The notes beneath the pieces are model-generated. The model did not search any database. It was not told where the DNA came from and worked only from the letters and a program-made list of their open reading frames with translations. A stretch of DNA of 64,000 bases, taken from the NCBI GenBank assembly GCA_951799405.1, contig OX637353.1, forward strand, positions 15,066,001 through 15,130,000, read 5' to 3'. Numbering within the stretch: position 1 is the stretch's first letter; the number at the start of each line of letters is the position of its first letter. Shown here one piece after another: positions 32,451 through 43,156 of this stretch. The stretch is from Agapetus fuscipes (lineage: Eukaryota > Arthropoda > Insecta > Trichoptera > Glossosomatidae). Both the position numbers and the translations under genes were made by a program.

Positions 32451-33118
32451 GACCGGTCCGTAGTTCAGTGGTAACACTTCGGACTCTGAATGGGAAGGTT
32501 GTGGGTTCGATTCCCGGCGGAGCACAAAAAATATACCATTTATATTTTCAAATTTGCTCTTGGTTGGGTTGAAAAATTCATAAACCTTTACCAATGACCG
32601 GTCACCAAAGGTCCATCCAGCCTTATAGTAACTGGGTCTTGCTTGAGAATTGGCGCTTTGTAGCCACGACGATCAAGCTCGTAAAAAGGTTGATGGCTCA
32701 ATTGGTAGAATGCTTGCATTCCATGCCGATAGCAAGGGTTCGATCTCAAAGTTTATTCAGCCTTCACATGAAATGAGAACCAGCTCCCCCGGGAGCTGGG
32801 AAACCCCCACTTCAACTGAAAGTGGTTGGTGTGAGCCCGGCTCCCTTACCTAATCTAATCTAAGCTGCAAAGATATATATCATTTAAGATTTATACTAAA
32901 TGCATTCCCACAAGCAGATATGTATAATTTCGCGCTAACACATGCCGCATGTGGACCTACAATATAAAAACCCAATCTCAAATGAACATAAGCCTTGCAA
33001 CTCTTGCCGTCCCTCCCTGAAACAGGGGTGACATTGGCAAAAATAAATAGGTCCCGAATCGCCACATGCGACCCCTTTGGGGATAACGCAGGCAAGAAGT
33101 TACACTATATGTGTAGTT
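32451..33118 (+). mobile_element. R3-R2 composite SINE interrupted by R1
   Basis: R3 (32451-32690) with a good tRNA-like head and B box (GGTTCGATTCCC) is followed after 'gctcgtaaaaa' by R2 (32692-32850 and 33039-33118). R2 is broken by an antisense R1 (32851-33038). Confidence 0.82.
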
Positions 33119-33415
33119 GCGTTTTTTTTTTCCATAAGAGTCTATGATTTAAATAACCATGTTTTATCATTAGAAAACATCATTGAGTTGCTATAAAAAT
33201 ACATTTAAAAAAATACCAAAAATTGCATAATTTTGTGACACAAAAATAAAGAAATAAAACACAAGACTATAAAATACTTATAATTAGATGAGATTAAGTT
33301 ACAAAAATACTTACAAATTACAATTTTTGACTTTCAAATAAAACAAGCAAATGTATTTGGTTAATGTAAAAATAAAACACCAATTTTTTCTTCATTTGAT
33401 TTATTTCCTTGAGCA

Positions 33416-33443
33416 CTTTCGATGTTATTACGCCATTATCAAG
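33416..33443 (-). ncRNA. Hammerhead-like core in a dispersed repeat
   Basis: On the minus strand: TTGATAA, a GGCG...CATC hairpin region, then GAAAG. The surrounding ~80 bp is homologous to 47055-47145. It departs from consensus at two core positions. Confidence 0.25.
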
Positions 33444-33540
33444 AGTACAACCAAGATCAGAGATATTTAGAGGATAACCGTGTGATAACATTGAAGGCGC
33501 GCGAGGAGATAACTCAACTTGTGAAGAAAAACTAACGGTG

Positions 33541-33785
33541 CTATTCTTAGACATTTTGGTCGTCCGTTGAGCCCACGCTTTGACAAACTAATGATGTCTG
33601 AGCTGGAAGTCTCATCACCACGGTTATTCTTACCTACCAAATATCTGTATGAAGACTAATCAGATGTTCACTTGCAGCCATCTTGGATTGACAGGTCTTC
33701 ATGCAAATATTACCGACATACCAATATTAGGAATCATTAGTTTGTCAAAGCGTGGGCTCAACGGACGACCAATATGTCTAAGAAT
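33541..33785. mobile_element. M1 MITE, complete
   Basis: Both ~50 bp inverted ends are present (CTATTCTTAGACATTTTGGT and its complement). The left flank is TA; the right TA is mutated. Confidence 0.82.
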
Positions 33786-34116
33786 GTGTTTTAATATTGC
33801 ATTATTAATTTAAAATCTATCTTTACAATGTCAATATACAAAACCTTAAACTTTTAAATGTTTTTGGCTTTCGTGGTAAACTAATTTTAAATTTAGCCAC
33901 CCTTGAATCTTAAGTATTTGTAAAATTTATATCAAAACAAAATTCATTAGATGTTATTCACACACAGCAAATCCAAGGCTCAACCGCAATGTAACGGGAA
34001 TTTTCCGTACAAAAAAATGTTAATCCATGGATCAGCTACGGATATGGATGTGTTGTGAATAACCCTGATTAAAACTAAGTATTAGAAGACGATTCTTTGT
34101 GGCTTGTTTTCTTAGA
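33786..34116. other. Probable 3' flank/UTR of the DMAC1-like gene
   Basis: AT-rich, no repeat recognised. Confidence 0.35.
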
Positions 34117-35267
34117 TTAGTTTTTCCGGAATGGAGGCAAATCCGCGAGCCTTGTGAAACCCAGCCCATAGAATACTGCAAAAAAAAATTAACATATAAA
34201 TAAATAATACCAAATAAAAACTCCGTAAGGCTCATAAATTGAATGGTTGATTTCGATAGGACACTCAATAATCTATAATCTAAGTTGCAAAGGTATATTA
34301 AAATTTAAGGGTCATATTTAATGCATGCCTACAAGTGGACATGTGTAAGTTCACGCTTCAACATGCCGGATGTGGACTGACAATATAAATAGAAAATCTC
34401 AAATGAACATAAAGCCTGAAACTCTTGCCAACCTTCCCTGAAACAGGGGTGACATTGGCAATGTGAACCATTTTTTACAGTATGGGTGACTCATACCAAC
34501 CAATAACAAAATATTAGTAAGCCATTTCCTAAGAAACCAAGCTGGGTCTACAATATTGTCCATATCAAATCATTTGCGGATCTCATAGCTTATTTTTAGT
34601 GCTATGCTGGGAATTAAACTGACGGCCTTTCGTTTATGAGTCTGTAGCGTTAGCCACTAGACTACACACAGGTCTTATATTGAGTGTTATAAGAAAATAT
34701 ATTGATACCTCAAAGGTAAAACTGAATGCTGAATCACTGTTTTTTAAATCGTGGATAAAACATTTTATTGTGTGCAACTTCTCATAGTAAGTGAATTAAT
34801 TATAAGGAAGTGCTCATGACAAACTTCTAAACTACAGGATTTCCACACTTCTTTAGTGTTTTCTCTCGTAGAAAATAGGAAAAAGGTGCATTTACCTGAG
34901 CAACCCATGTTAGCTTAATATGTCACTTATTCAGTTTTACCTTTAAGGTATCTATGTATTGTGTATTGCAACCTCGCACGATTGGACCTTGGTATATGAA
35001 TGACTACAGACAAGATAAATTAATGTAGCTACCTTGTTTTTATATAGAAAAAACTATGGTACCTATTTACAAAGGTTATACGGTAAAAAATATACTTTTT
35101 AATTGCTTACAAAGTGCAACTCCATTGATGATTCGCTTTCCTGTTATTGTATTTGGGTTTCGTTTAGCCTGATACGCGATATATGCTCCTATTCCAACCA
35201 AACCTGTTCCGCTGATTATTCTGCATCCGAAACAATCTCTGTCCCTGTTTGATATGAAAGAAGTCAT
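34117..35267 (-). CDS. Small two-helix membrane protein, DMAC1-like (DUF4536)
   Basis: Two exons (35267-35111 and 34175-34117, minus strand; donor T|GTAAGC, acceptor TTTGCAG|T, phase 1) encode 71 residues. A DCFGCRIISGTGLVGIGAY block holds a Cys-X2-Cys and starts the first hydrophobic helix. KRNPNTITGKRIINGVAL leads into a second helix, and the end is FTRLADLPPFRKN. Short proteins with this Cys pair followed by two helices and a charged end belong to the DMAC1/TMEM261 (DUF4536) family, linked in vertebrates to assembly of the distal arm of mitochondrial complex I. The assignment rests on recall; human DMAC1 is ~112 residues, so the N-terminus may be shorter here or lie in an upstream exon (a donor-like site at 35384 and acceptor at 35298 are present). 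Confidence 0.6.
34268..34508 (-). repeat. R1 repeat in the DMAC1-like intron
   Basis: Nearly complete R1, from the tail 'aatctataatctaagttgc' to 'gactcataccaaccaata'. Confidence 0.83.
34590..34680 (-). repeat. R3 SINE head fragment
   Basis: The minus strand shows 'gtgtagtctagtggctaacg' and a mutated B box. Confidence 0.6.
34704..34952. mobile_element. M5 MITE, complete
   Basis: Ends 'gatacctcaaaggtaaaact' and 'cagttttacctttaaggtat' are inverted. Best preserved M5 copy in the window. Confidence 0.83.
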
Positions 35268-35384
35268 GACGGTAGATCTTCCGATTAGTGTACGCAATCT
35301 AAAGACAAAGCAGTTTATGAAGGTTAATTTAAGTAGGTTTAATTAATTAATCGAGATAAATTGGATTTAAAATTGCAGGTTACC

Positions 35385-35965
35385 TTTTAGAAGTTTTGAC
35401 ATTGACAAAACACTAATAATAATATACAGGTGTACATGGCATTAAATGAGCTTAGATGACAGCTTAATGAGAGCGCTGCTACTACTAAAGGACCTTGAAA
35501 ATGCTATAATCAATTTTTATTTATATTTATTTCTAGAAGAGTATATTTATTAAATTATAACACGTCAGTTTATTTCACGTTGAATAATCACAAGTGGTAT
35601 TATACACGTTGACGTTGTAAGTTCCGATTTTTATTACGTTCATTGTAAGCTATGTAGGTCTATATTAATTTGAATGTGTTCTAGATTTCAGAGCTCACAT
35701 GCAAGTTGAATGGGTTCGTATAATGAGTACGGCTTGAAGTGGTGTATATCAAAATTTAACTCAAATAGTAAAAAACATATTTTTAAAGGCCTTGAGTAAA
35801 TTACTTACTCGCATTTTTAAATTGGAACTCTTGTTTTAAATATATGACAAATAAAAATGATGCCTTTGAACATGAACGGTAGGAAAACAGTAAAAAACAC
35901 TACATAAAATATATTTTGTACAATACTTTAGTTTGATATGAAAAAAATAAAGAATATGATATACG
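35385..35965. other. No recognised feature
   Basis: AT-rich upstream region of the DMAC1-like gene. No repeat match; the promoter is presumably here. Confidence 0.4.
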
Positions 35966-35969
35966 ATTA

Positions 35970-36305
35970 GTCTGGTTGATAACTCAGTTGGTAGAGTGCT
36001 TGCATTCTATGACGTGAGCCCGGGTTCGAATCCCGTCGAGGGTGTTAGAAATGATTTTCCGTTTCGGTGTTTATTTCAAACCTGAAATAAAAAAAAACAG
36101 AAAGGCTTACTCAGCCTTTATAAAAAATAAGTACCAGCCCCCTCAGGAGCTGGGAAACCCCTCACTTCAACTGCAATGGTTGGCGTAAGGCCGGCCCCCT
36201 TACCTGTACAAATAAATAGGTTCACTCACCATATGCGACCTATTCGGGAATAACACGGCAAGAAGTAACACTATATTATGTGTAACTTAGTTTTGTTGCG
36301 TTTTT
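35970..36305 (+). mobile_element. R2 tRNA-derived SINE, full length
   Basis: A box ACTCAGTTGGTAGAG and B box GGTTCGAATCCC are intact; body and end present. Confidence 0.9.
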
Positions 36306-36599
36306 ATTTACAAAAATACCAGCAAAGGAAAAAAACCGCTTTCCCTGATTAACCGTGTCTACATAAAGCCTAACTTTCATAAAAGTGGAGTTTAAGATTA
36401 CTTTCTTTTTATTTTGGTCCTTTCTTGAAATGTGATTTATATTTGAAATTACAACGCTTTTACTTTTAAGAACATAATATTATTATTATGTGGAATAATA
36501 TTCACTATACGACTCTGTTCAACTTATATGAGCGCTGTGAAGCCTTCCTTGTGTTATGAAAGTGCCGCCAAATAGAAAATAGGGTTCCATAATGTAACA

Positions 36600-36785
36600 A
36601 AAACGATACAGTGACAAAACAGCACATGACAAAACAACACATGACAGATCGACACATGACATAATGAACGACAAAATCTCACATGAAATAACATGACAAT
36701 GACAATACATCACATGAAAAAATATCACTGGAAAGTGGGTACATCACAATGACAAAACATCACAAGACAAAACATCACAAAATAG
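36600..36785. repeat. Degenerate minisatellite
   Basis: About ten imperfect units of the type ATGACAAAACATCAC, 13-18 bp each, with single-base variants. Confidence 0.75.
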
Positions 36786-36789
36786 AAAA

Positions 36790-37260
36790 CACTATAAACG
36801 GCATGCAATATAGGGGGTCAGCCTCATACCAACCTAAAAGTCAAATACAAATTAAAAAAACATTTAAGTAAGTAGGTATATAAAAACAACAAAACCTTAA
36901 AAATAAATATTTACAAAAAAGTCAATTAGTAAGTACTTACTTACCTATACAAAAAATGTGACAAAGGAATAAGCCAACATTACAAATCAACATTGCAGAT
37001 TAGCCGCCACTTCTTCCTGTCCTACATACTTCTTTCATTTCATCCAGAATCACAACCTTCTGATGCATTCAATTTGGTCCATCCATACCTTTCTCGGTCT
37101 TCGTCTACCCCGACATCCATCTATTTTTGCAACGTATACTTTTTTCGTCACTCCACCGTATTTGCAACACGGAAAGCCAGACCCCGAAATTTGTACGGAT
37201 CTGACGGCGCGGCTAAACCAAATTGACTGCTCCATCGCCCGCGGATCTGAGTGTCTGCCT
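36790..37260 (-). mobile_element. 5'-truncated RTE-like LINE with R1 start
   Basis: On the minus strand: the RGRRRPRKVWMDQI motif, the C-terminal coding end near 36975 and the LINE 3' UTR, cut just inside R1 (36790-36840). Confidence 0.72.
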
Positions 37261-37314
37261 CCTCACACCCATCTCAACAGGCGAAATCATGTCAGTCAGA
37301 TCTTTTTCTGGAGC

Positions 37315-37795
37315 CAAGCCATTGATGGCTTAGTCGGTGTTATGGCCGCGGCGATCAAGTCGGGTTATTTGGAACCGGATAACGCTGGTTCGAATCCCGC
37401 GACGATAGCTTCGACCCTGGTTTAACAGATGCCGTTGCATGCACACAAGCTTCTGCTTTCGCATGAAGACAACTCGCTCCCCCTATTCTTGTTTGCCGTA
37501 TACGCCAATCTTGTCAAATATGACTTTTTCATGCAGTTGTCTTATGAATCAAATTCTACACAATCTGAGCTAAGAAAAACCGTAAAACTCGATAATGTGA
37601 GAGTTCTTTTAAATATTTTTAAAATAAATTTCTTGTTCTCCTAAGACACATTGGTCCAGTACACATGCAAACATTACTCATGTAAAAATTTCTCAATAGC
37701 GTATACGGCAAACAAGAACTAAGGCAGCGATTACTGGCCAGGCAAAATAGGTTGGTGGATTGCATTCCTTTGCACAAATCTATTTAAAAAAAAAA
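37315..37795 (+). mobile_element. R4 tRNA-derived SINE interrupted by an M4 MITE
   Basis: Head with A-box-like TGGCTTAGTCGGTG and B box GGTTCGAATCCC (37390-37401). The 3' part ('ggccaggcaaaataggttgg') resumes at 37735. Confidence 0.72.
37475..37729. mobile_element. M4 MITE, 255 bp
   Basis: Ends CGCTCCCCCTATTCTTGTTT and AAACAAGAACTAAGGCAGCG are inverted over ~30 bp, including the GCCGTATACGCC block. Confidence 0.85.
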
Positions 37796-38217
37796 TGTAT
37801 TTTTTGTGACGAAAAATGTTAATGCATCTTTACAACTTAGATTATAATACAACAGACGTTTGTGTTTATGGTTGTTGGACTGATTTTGCATGAGCAAGTC
37901 CCCCACAGAGTCGCCGCACCAATTTGTGTCAGTGAAAGGTGAATAGTGAAGAGTACTGAAGCCCGAGTGTACACCACTGCATATTAAATTCCGGCGTAAA
38001 TAGAAAAATATATTCAAGATACGACAGCACCCCTTGCGAGTGATTTTGTCTTCATGCATTTTTCGTATTTACGTTATCGAGGGGAGGTCACCGAATGTTT
38101 TAACTTGAAGTACTCGAAACCACTTCACGTACATTTGTGCCGTACCGAGAGGCAGGGGCGGGTTTCGTGTAGGAGCAAAAAGGTGGTGCATCCAAAATCA
38201 TGAAATCGAAACTGAAT

Positions 38218-38752
38218 CTAATCTAAGTTGCAAAGATGTGTTACATTGGGGATTCATTCTCACAAGCAGACACGTACAAGTTTGCGCTTGCACATGCCGC
38301 ATGTGAACCTACAACATAAAAACTCAAATGAACATACACCCTGCAACACTTGCCGTCCTTGCATCCCTGAAACAGGGGTGACATTGACAAAGTGAATAAT
38401 TTTGTACAGCATGGGTGGTCAGCTGCATAAAACGCAACTAAGCTACACATATAGTGTTACTTATTGCCTGCGTTATCCCCGAAGGAGTCGCATGTGGCGA
38501 TTCGGGACCTATTTATTTTTACGGGTAAGGGGGCCGGCCTCACACCAACCACTCTCAGTTGAACTGGGAGTTTCCCAGCTCCCGGAGGGGCTGGTTCTCA
38601 TTTCTTGTGAAGGCTGAGTGCATCTTTGAGGGGTTTTGAAATATACACCGAAACGGGAAATCATTTTTGACACCCTCGCCTCGGTAGAATTCGAACCCTG
38701 GTTCTCGGAATGGAATGCAAGCACTCTACCAACTAAGCTGTCGATCGGACAC
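38218..38752 (-). mobile_element. R1 fused to a full R2 SINE
   Basis: R1 (38218-38430) passes straight into the R2 3' end (38430-38752, minus strand) at 'cagctgcataaaacgcaact'. Confidence 0.8.
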
Positions 38753-38764
38753 GTCTACGCAGAT

Positions 38765-38962
38765 CTAAATCTTAATCTAAATCTAAGTTGCAAATATATG
38801 TATAATTTGAGATTCATATTAAATGCATTCCCATAAGCAGACACGCATAATGTCGCGCTCACACATGCCGCATGTGGACCTACAATATAAAAAAATCTCA
38901 AATGAACATAAGCCCTGCAAGTCTTGCCGACCTTCCCTGAAACAGGGGTGACATTGGCAGAT
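38765..38962 (-). repeat. R1 repeat, truncated
   Basis: Tail and body present; stops at 'ggggtgacattggca'. Confidence 0.82.
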
Positions 38963-38999
38963 AATAACAATTAATGACAATTATATTAATTTTCAGATA

Positions 39000-39115
39000 T
39001 TTAACGAACCGTTCGGTGAGAACTTACATTATTCTCTACGTTTCGTCAGCGACGTAGCCGACGTCTTCAGGAGAACATCCTCTCTGTACGGCGACTGAGG
39101 ATGAACTTAAACCTA
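39000..39115 (-). mobile_element. PLE-type terminal sequence with hammerhead-like core
   Basis: Shares 'cgaaacgtagagaa' and the 'acagagagga' lead-in with the Penelope-like copy at 26.6 kb, and 'agaataatgtaagtt' with 15.3 kb. No PLE coding sequence is seen next to it. Confidence 0.55.
39040..39070 (-). ncRNA. Hammerhead-ribozyme-like core
   Basis: On the minus strand: CTGAAGA, a 6-bp stem GTCGGC/GCTGAC (one G-T pair) with a TACGTC loop, then GAAAC. This is the same architecture as at 26580-26610. Confidence 0.55.
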
Positions 39116-39149
39116 ACAATAACAATTCATACTCACATACTGTAGCAGT

Positions 39150-39215
39150 TGACATTTCGTCCCCTTAGTGCTTGTTTGTCTTATCTCCAACAGAGGTAAT
39201 GATGAATATGCATGC
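39150..39215. repeat. M4-related fragment
   Basis: 'cgtccccttagtgcttgttt' plus a short inner part, the same sub-type as 61.74 kb. Confidence 0.6.
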
Positions 39216-39547
39216 GTATTGTAATATTCGATGTTCGTTACTGATAGCAGGGACGTCGCGTCGTGAGCATGCATTCACATGGGGACTTCCTATGGCCAGC
39301 TAAAAGCCGACCAATCATTTCCTCATCACCTTACTCGCTGCCTAGCCCGCAGCTGATCTGACTCTGAACGCTAGGGTCGCCATTTATAGCTGGGACATCG
39401 TTGGGGCACTTTTAGATGGAAGTGTAGAAAATTTTAAAAATATATTTTATTACGAATATGTAAGTAATTGCGTGTTTTGTTTGTCTGTGATAAAGTCTGT
39501 GAAGTATCTCGGAATAAATAGAAGCTCGCAGAGGGCTCTTGAGGTGT

Positions 39548-40140
39548 CCAATCTAATCTAATCTAAGTTGCAAAGATATGTTACATTGGAGATTCACATT
39601 ACATGCATTCTCACAACCAGACACGTACAAGTTCGCGCTTGCACATGCCTCATGTGAACCTACAACATAAAAACCAAAACTTAAATGGACATACACCCTG
39701 CAACTCTTGCCATCCTTCCCTGTAACAGGGGTGACATTGGCAAAGTGAACCATTTTTTACCGCATGGGTGGTCAGCCGCATATTAACCTATAAGTCAAGG
39801 AACATACACGACAAATTACATTTTATAAATCAGTAAATAATAATATCATAAAAAACTAAACAGAAAACAAATTACAATCTCCAAACCCTAGCCGCCAACA
39901 TTACAGATCAACCACCATTTCTTTCTGTCCTTACATACTTCTTTCATTTCCTCCAGAACCTTTTTCATACAGGCTCTTCTTTTAATTTGACTCTGGATAT
40001 TCCATTCATTCGCAATTTCGGATATTTGGTCCATCCATACCTTTCTCGGTCTTCCTCTAATGCGACATCCATCTATTTTTGCAACGTATGCTTTCTTCGT
40101 CAGTCTTTCCTCATCCATTCTCTCCATATGCCCAGGTGTG
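39548..40140 (-). mobile_element. 5'-truncated RTE-like LINE, C-terminus + 3' UTR + R1
   Basis: The best-preserved copy. The minus strand encodes [38 protein letters not shown] and [17 protein letters not shown], then a stop, a 3' UTR and a complete R1 (39548-39800). The GRPRKVW motif is typical of RTE-like ends. Confidence 0.85.
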
Positions 40141-40195
40141 ATACACACAAAAACAGCGCTGACCCAATAAATCATCCTAAAATTATTTTAATTTT
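40136..40195 (+). repeat. R3 tail fragment
   Basis: 'aggtgtgatacacacaaaaa' to 'aaataaatcatcctaa'-like end; it abuts the LINE truncation point. Confidence 0.6.
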
Positions 40196-40210
40196 ATAAC
40201 CTACGTTAAC

Positions 40211-41065
40211 AGATTGGAGTCCGTCCAAAAACGCCTCACCAGGACACTCATGTACCGAGATGGTATCCATCGAGGGCTTGCCGACTATCATAAGGCACTG
40301 CAACACTATGGTTTATCATCGCTCCAAGCGAGACGGAGTGTTCTGGATCAAATGTTTCTGTACAAACTCATCCAGGGTAACGTGTCTTGCTCCGAACTCC
40401 TGTCAGAAGTAGGAATCCGAGGGCCTAGGATGACGTCAAGAAACACTAATATCCAGCTTTACATTCCGTCTCACAGAACAAACTCATACGGGAACTCCTT
40501 CCTCCTGAGAGCTTCACGATTGTACAATGAAACAGTTGGTGAATTGGACATTTTTTACCTGTCAACCAACACCTTCAAAAAGTTGGCGACGGCCAAACTT
40601 TGCCCTTAAATCTCGATCGATGATCACCTGCTGGTTGACATTTATTTATTATGTATGTCTTTAATATTAAAATTGTAATTAAATTAAATTTACTTTCTCA
40701 ATAATTTTATTTGCTATGAAATATATCACTATTGTAAGGGTGTGAGTAAGTCTATTGATTGTAAATTTTATCCAATTTTTATAAAATTCTGTAAAGTTTA
40801 TTTAATATAAAGGTAAATGTGCACGTCTATTTTTATTTTTTATTTTTTTATTCTTATTTTTTATTTTATTTATTACTTTAATTATTAATATGAGTGTAAC
40901 TGTTGTATTATGTTGTTGTTTTATCATAGTATATTTTAATATCAACATGTAATTGGAGCAATACGCTATATTATTATCTTTTTCTTATAACATTAATATC
41001 GTATCCATTATTGTATTGTTCTGTTTGTTGAATAAAAATCTTTAAAAAAAATAAAAAAAATAACA
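40211..41065 (+). mobile_element. Jockey/R1-like LINE, 5'-truncated
   Basis: A 131-codon frame (LESVQKRLTRTLMYRD, YGLSSLQARRSVLDQMFLYK, SHRTNSYGNSFLLRASRLYN) is the C-terminal end of such a LINE. A long AT-rich 3' UTR follows, with AATAAA at about 41031 and an A-rich tail near 41045-41060. Confidence 0.8.
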
Positions 41066-41550
41066 TTCACTGCTCCGATACATTGAAACGTATGGTAGCC
41101 CTACTCCCAACCAAATTTCAAAGCAGTCTCAATACTCAGCGGACAGTGTTCAACAAAACGTCGGACTAGACAGACACGACAAAAGTAAATTCAATTCGAT
41201 TTAATCTCAATAAAAACATTGTTTAATTACGTATTTAGTTACAATAAAATATAATAAATAACCAGTGAATATTTAACTGTATTTAAATACTTATTTTGTT
41301 GACATGAATGTGTGTTGTGTGTGATTAGGAAAGCAACAATAAAAAGTGTACCTACATAGTTCACTTGCTTTTAAATTTGACAGGTGAATAAATTAAAATA
41401 TTGAAAAGGTATGTTTTGAAAGTAAACAAAAAAAATATATAAACATGGCTGGTAGCAGAAGCTGTTGAGTGGCCTTCTGGATCCTTGGATATAAAAAAAG
41501 GTTATTTTTTAAAATATTATTTTAATATAGAATTAATGTGGTCGAATTCT
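41066..41550. other. No recognised feature
   Basis: AT-rich; no coding or repeat match seen. Confidence 0.5.
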
Positions 41551-41555
41551 ATAAT

Positions 41556-41755
41556 CTATAATCTAAGTTTTGAGATTCATATTAAATGCATTGCCACGAG
41601 CCGATACGTACAAGTTCGCGCTTAATAACATGCTGCATGTGGACCTACAATATAAAAACCCAATCCCAAATGAACATAAGCCCTGAAAAATGAACCATTT
41701 TTTACAGTATGGGTGGTCAGCCTCATACCAACCTACAAGTCAAGGAAACTATTTT
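41556..41755 (-). repeat. R1 repeat with internal deletions
   Basis: Tail and body are present but the 'ctcttgccgaccttccctga' block is missing, joining 'aagccctg' to 'aaaaatgaacc'. Confidence 0.78.
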
Positions 41756-42181
41756 GTTTATTTCTATATAATTAAAAATCTAAGTTGCAAAGATATATTA
41801 GACGTGAGATTCATATTAAATGCATTCCCACAAGCCGACACGTATAAGTTCGTGCTTACACGTGCTGCATGTGGACTTGCAACATAGAAACCCAATCTCG
41901 AATGAGCATAAGCCCTGCAACTCTTGCTGACCTTCCCTGAAACAGCGGTGACATTGGCAAAGTGAACCATTGTTGACAGTAAGGTCAACCGGGGCTATTG
42001 CGTCACAATACTTTGAACGGCATATTCATATGATTAAAACAAACATATTGTGCATCATTTTAAGCTATAAGTTATGGTAAAAGTTAGGAATTTTTATCTA
42101 ATTTCATATTTTTATACCATATAATGACATTTTAAATAACTTCTATATGTAAATGACGTTTCTATAAAAACTGGGATTTTT

Positions 42182-42407
42182 AGACGCAATAGCCCTAGAT
42201 GGGGCGAAAGCGTCATTCACTTGTATTATGTAATTGGAAGACCTAATAACAATGATAATCACAATAATTTATAAAAATATTAGTTTTATAGTATAGTATT
42301 ATCTTGTACTCCAAATTCTAGCCTTTGTTTAGGGAAAGTAGTCGAACAAAAATATTCGGGGCTATGGCGTCTAATTTTCGTAGTTTCTCGTAGACGCATT
42401 CGCCCCA
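42182..42407. repeat. Left subterminal repeats of the pogo-like element
   Basis: Four further copies beyond the TIR: 42182-42195 (reverse), 42201-42214 (forward), 42358-42372 (forward) and 42391-42407 (reverse), all variants of GGGGCTATTGCGTCT. They are probably transposase-binding sites. Confidence 0.75.
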
Positions 42408-42738
42408 TCCTAGATTCCAGGGCTGCCAAACATTTTTTTTAGATAAGAATGAAACAACTTTGAAATTACGTATCATTTATTAGAGCAACGGAGTATGACG
42501 GCATTTTGCCCGTCTCATTACAATCATTACAAAAATAAAGAATTTAAAGCGCGTGAGATCTTTTAAGAGCCAATAGAGTGAATAAGTCCAAAGCAGTATT
42601 CTGGGTTTTTAATGTCCATTATGAAAAGTTCATTTTAAAAATTTGTTACTGTCAGAATAAAATAAAGAAATCAATAATTTACAGGTTACCTAAATAAAGT
42701 TTTAAGCTTTCACTTTCACTTTCATGGTCGGTTTTAGA

Positions 42739-42879
42739 TGGTTTAGTTTTTCTCGGGTTAGACCATGTTCTATAAGCAGTAATTTTGTCTGCCGACGTTC
42801 CCCGCTCGTGGGAACGAAACGTCGGCAGACAAAATTACTGCTTATAGAACATGGTCTAACCCGAAAAAAACTAAACCAT
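42739..42879. mobile_element. Foldback element inside the pogo-like transposon
   Basis: The arms run from 'tggtttagtttttctcgggt' inward through 'gaccatgttctataagcagt' and are almost perfect over ~65 bp. The centre keeps GAAAC but has lost CTGAAGA. It is related to the element at 52213-52492. Confidence 0.82.
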
Positions 42880-43156
42880 TTACAGGTTACCTGTTTCCAA
42901 AAATAATAAAAGTTAAAAAAAAAACTTTGTTTTCCATTATTTTAAATTTAAATCAATAACAAAGTTATTTTTCTTTTTATATTTTAAGATGAAGGATTAC
43001 AAAGTAAATGCCTCTACAATCAATAAAAAACAAAATAAGTTATTTGAATTCTATTAAAATTAACACAAACTTATGAAATATTACAAAACAATGCTATCTG
43101 GGTTTATTGAATAACTTGAAAGATCTCATGCGTTTTTCAAATTTAACTTTCAAACT

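Noticed and set aside
42739..42879. Treating the hairpin as part of the pogo-like element's own transposition signals
   Set aside because: Related arms occur outside the transposon at 52.2 kb, so it is a separate inserted family.
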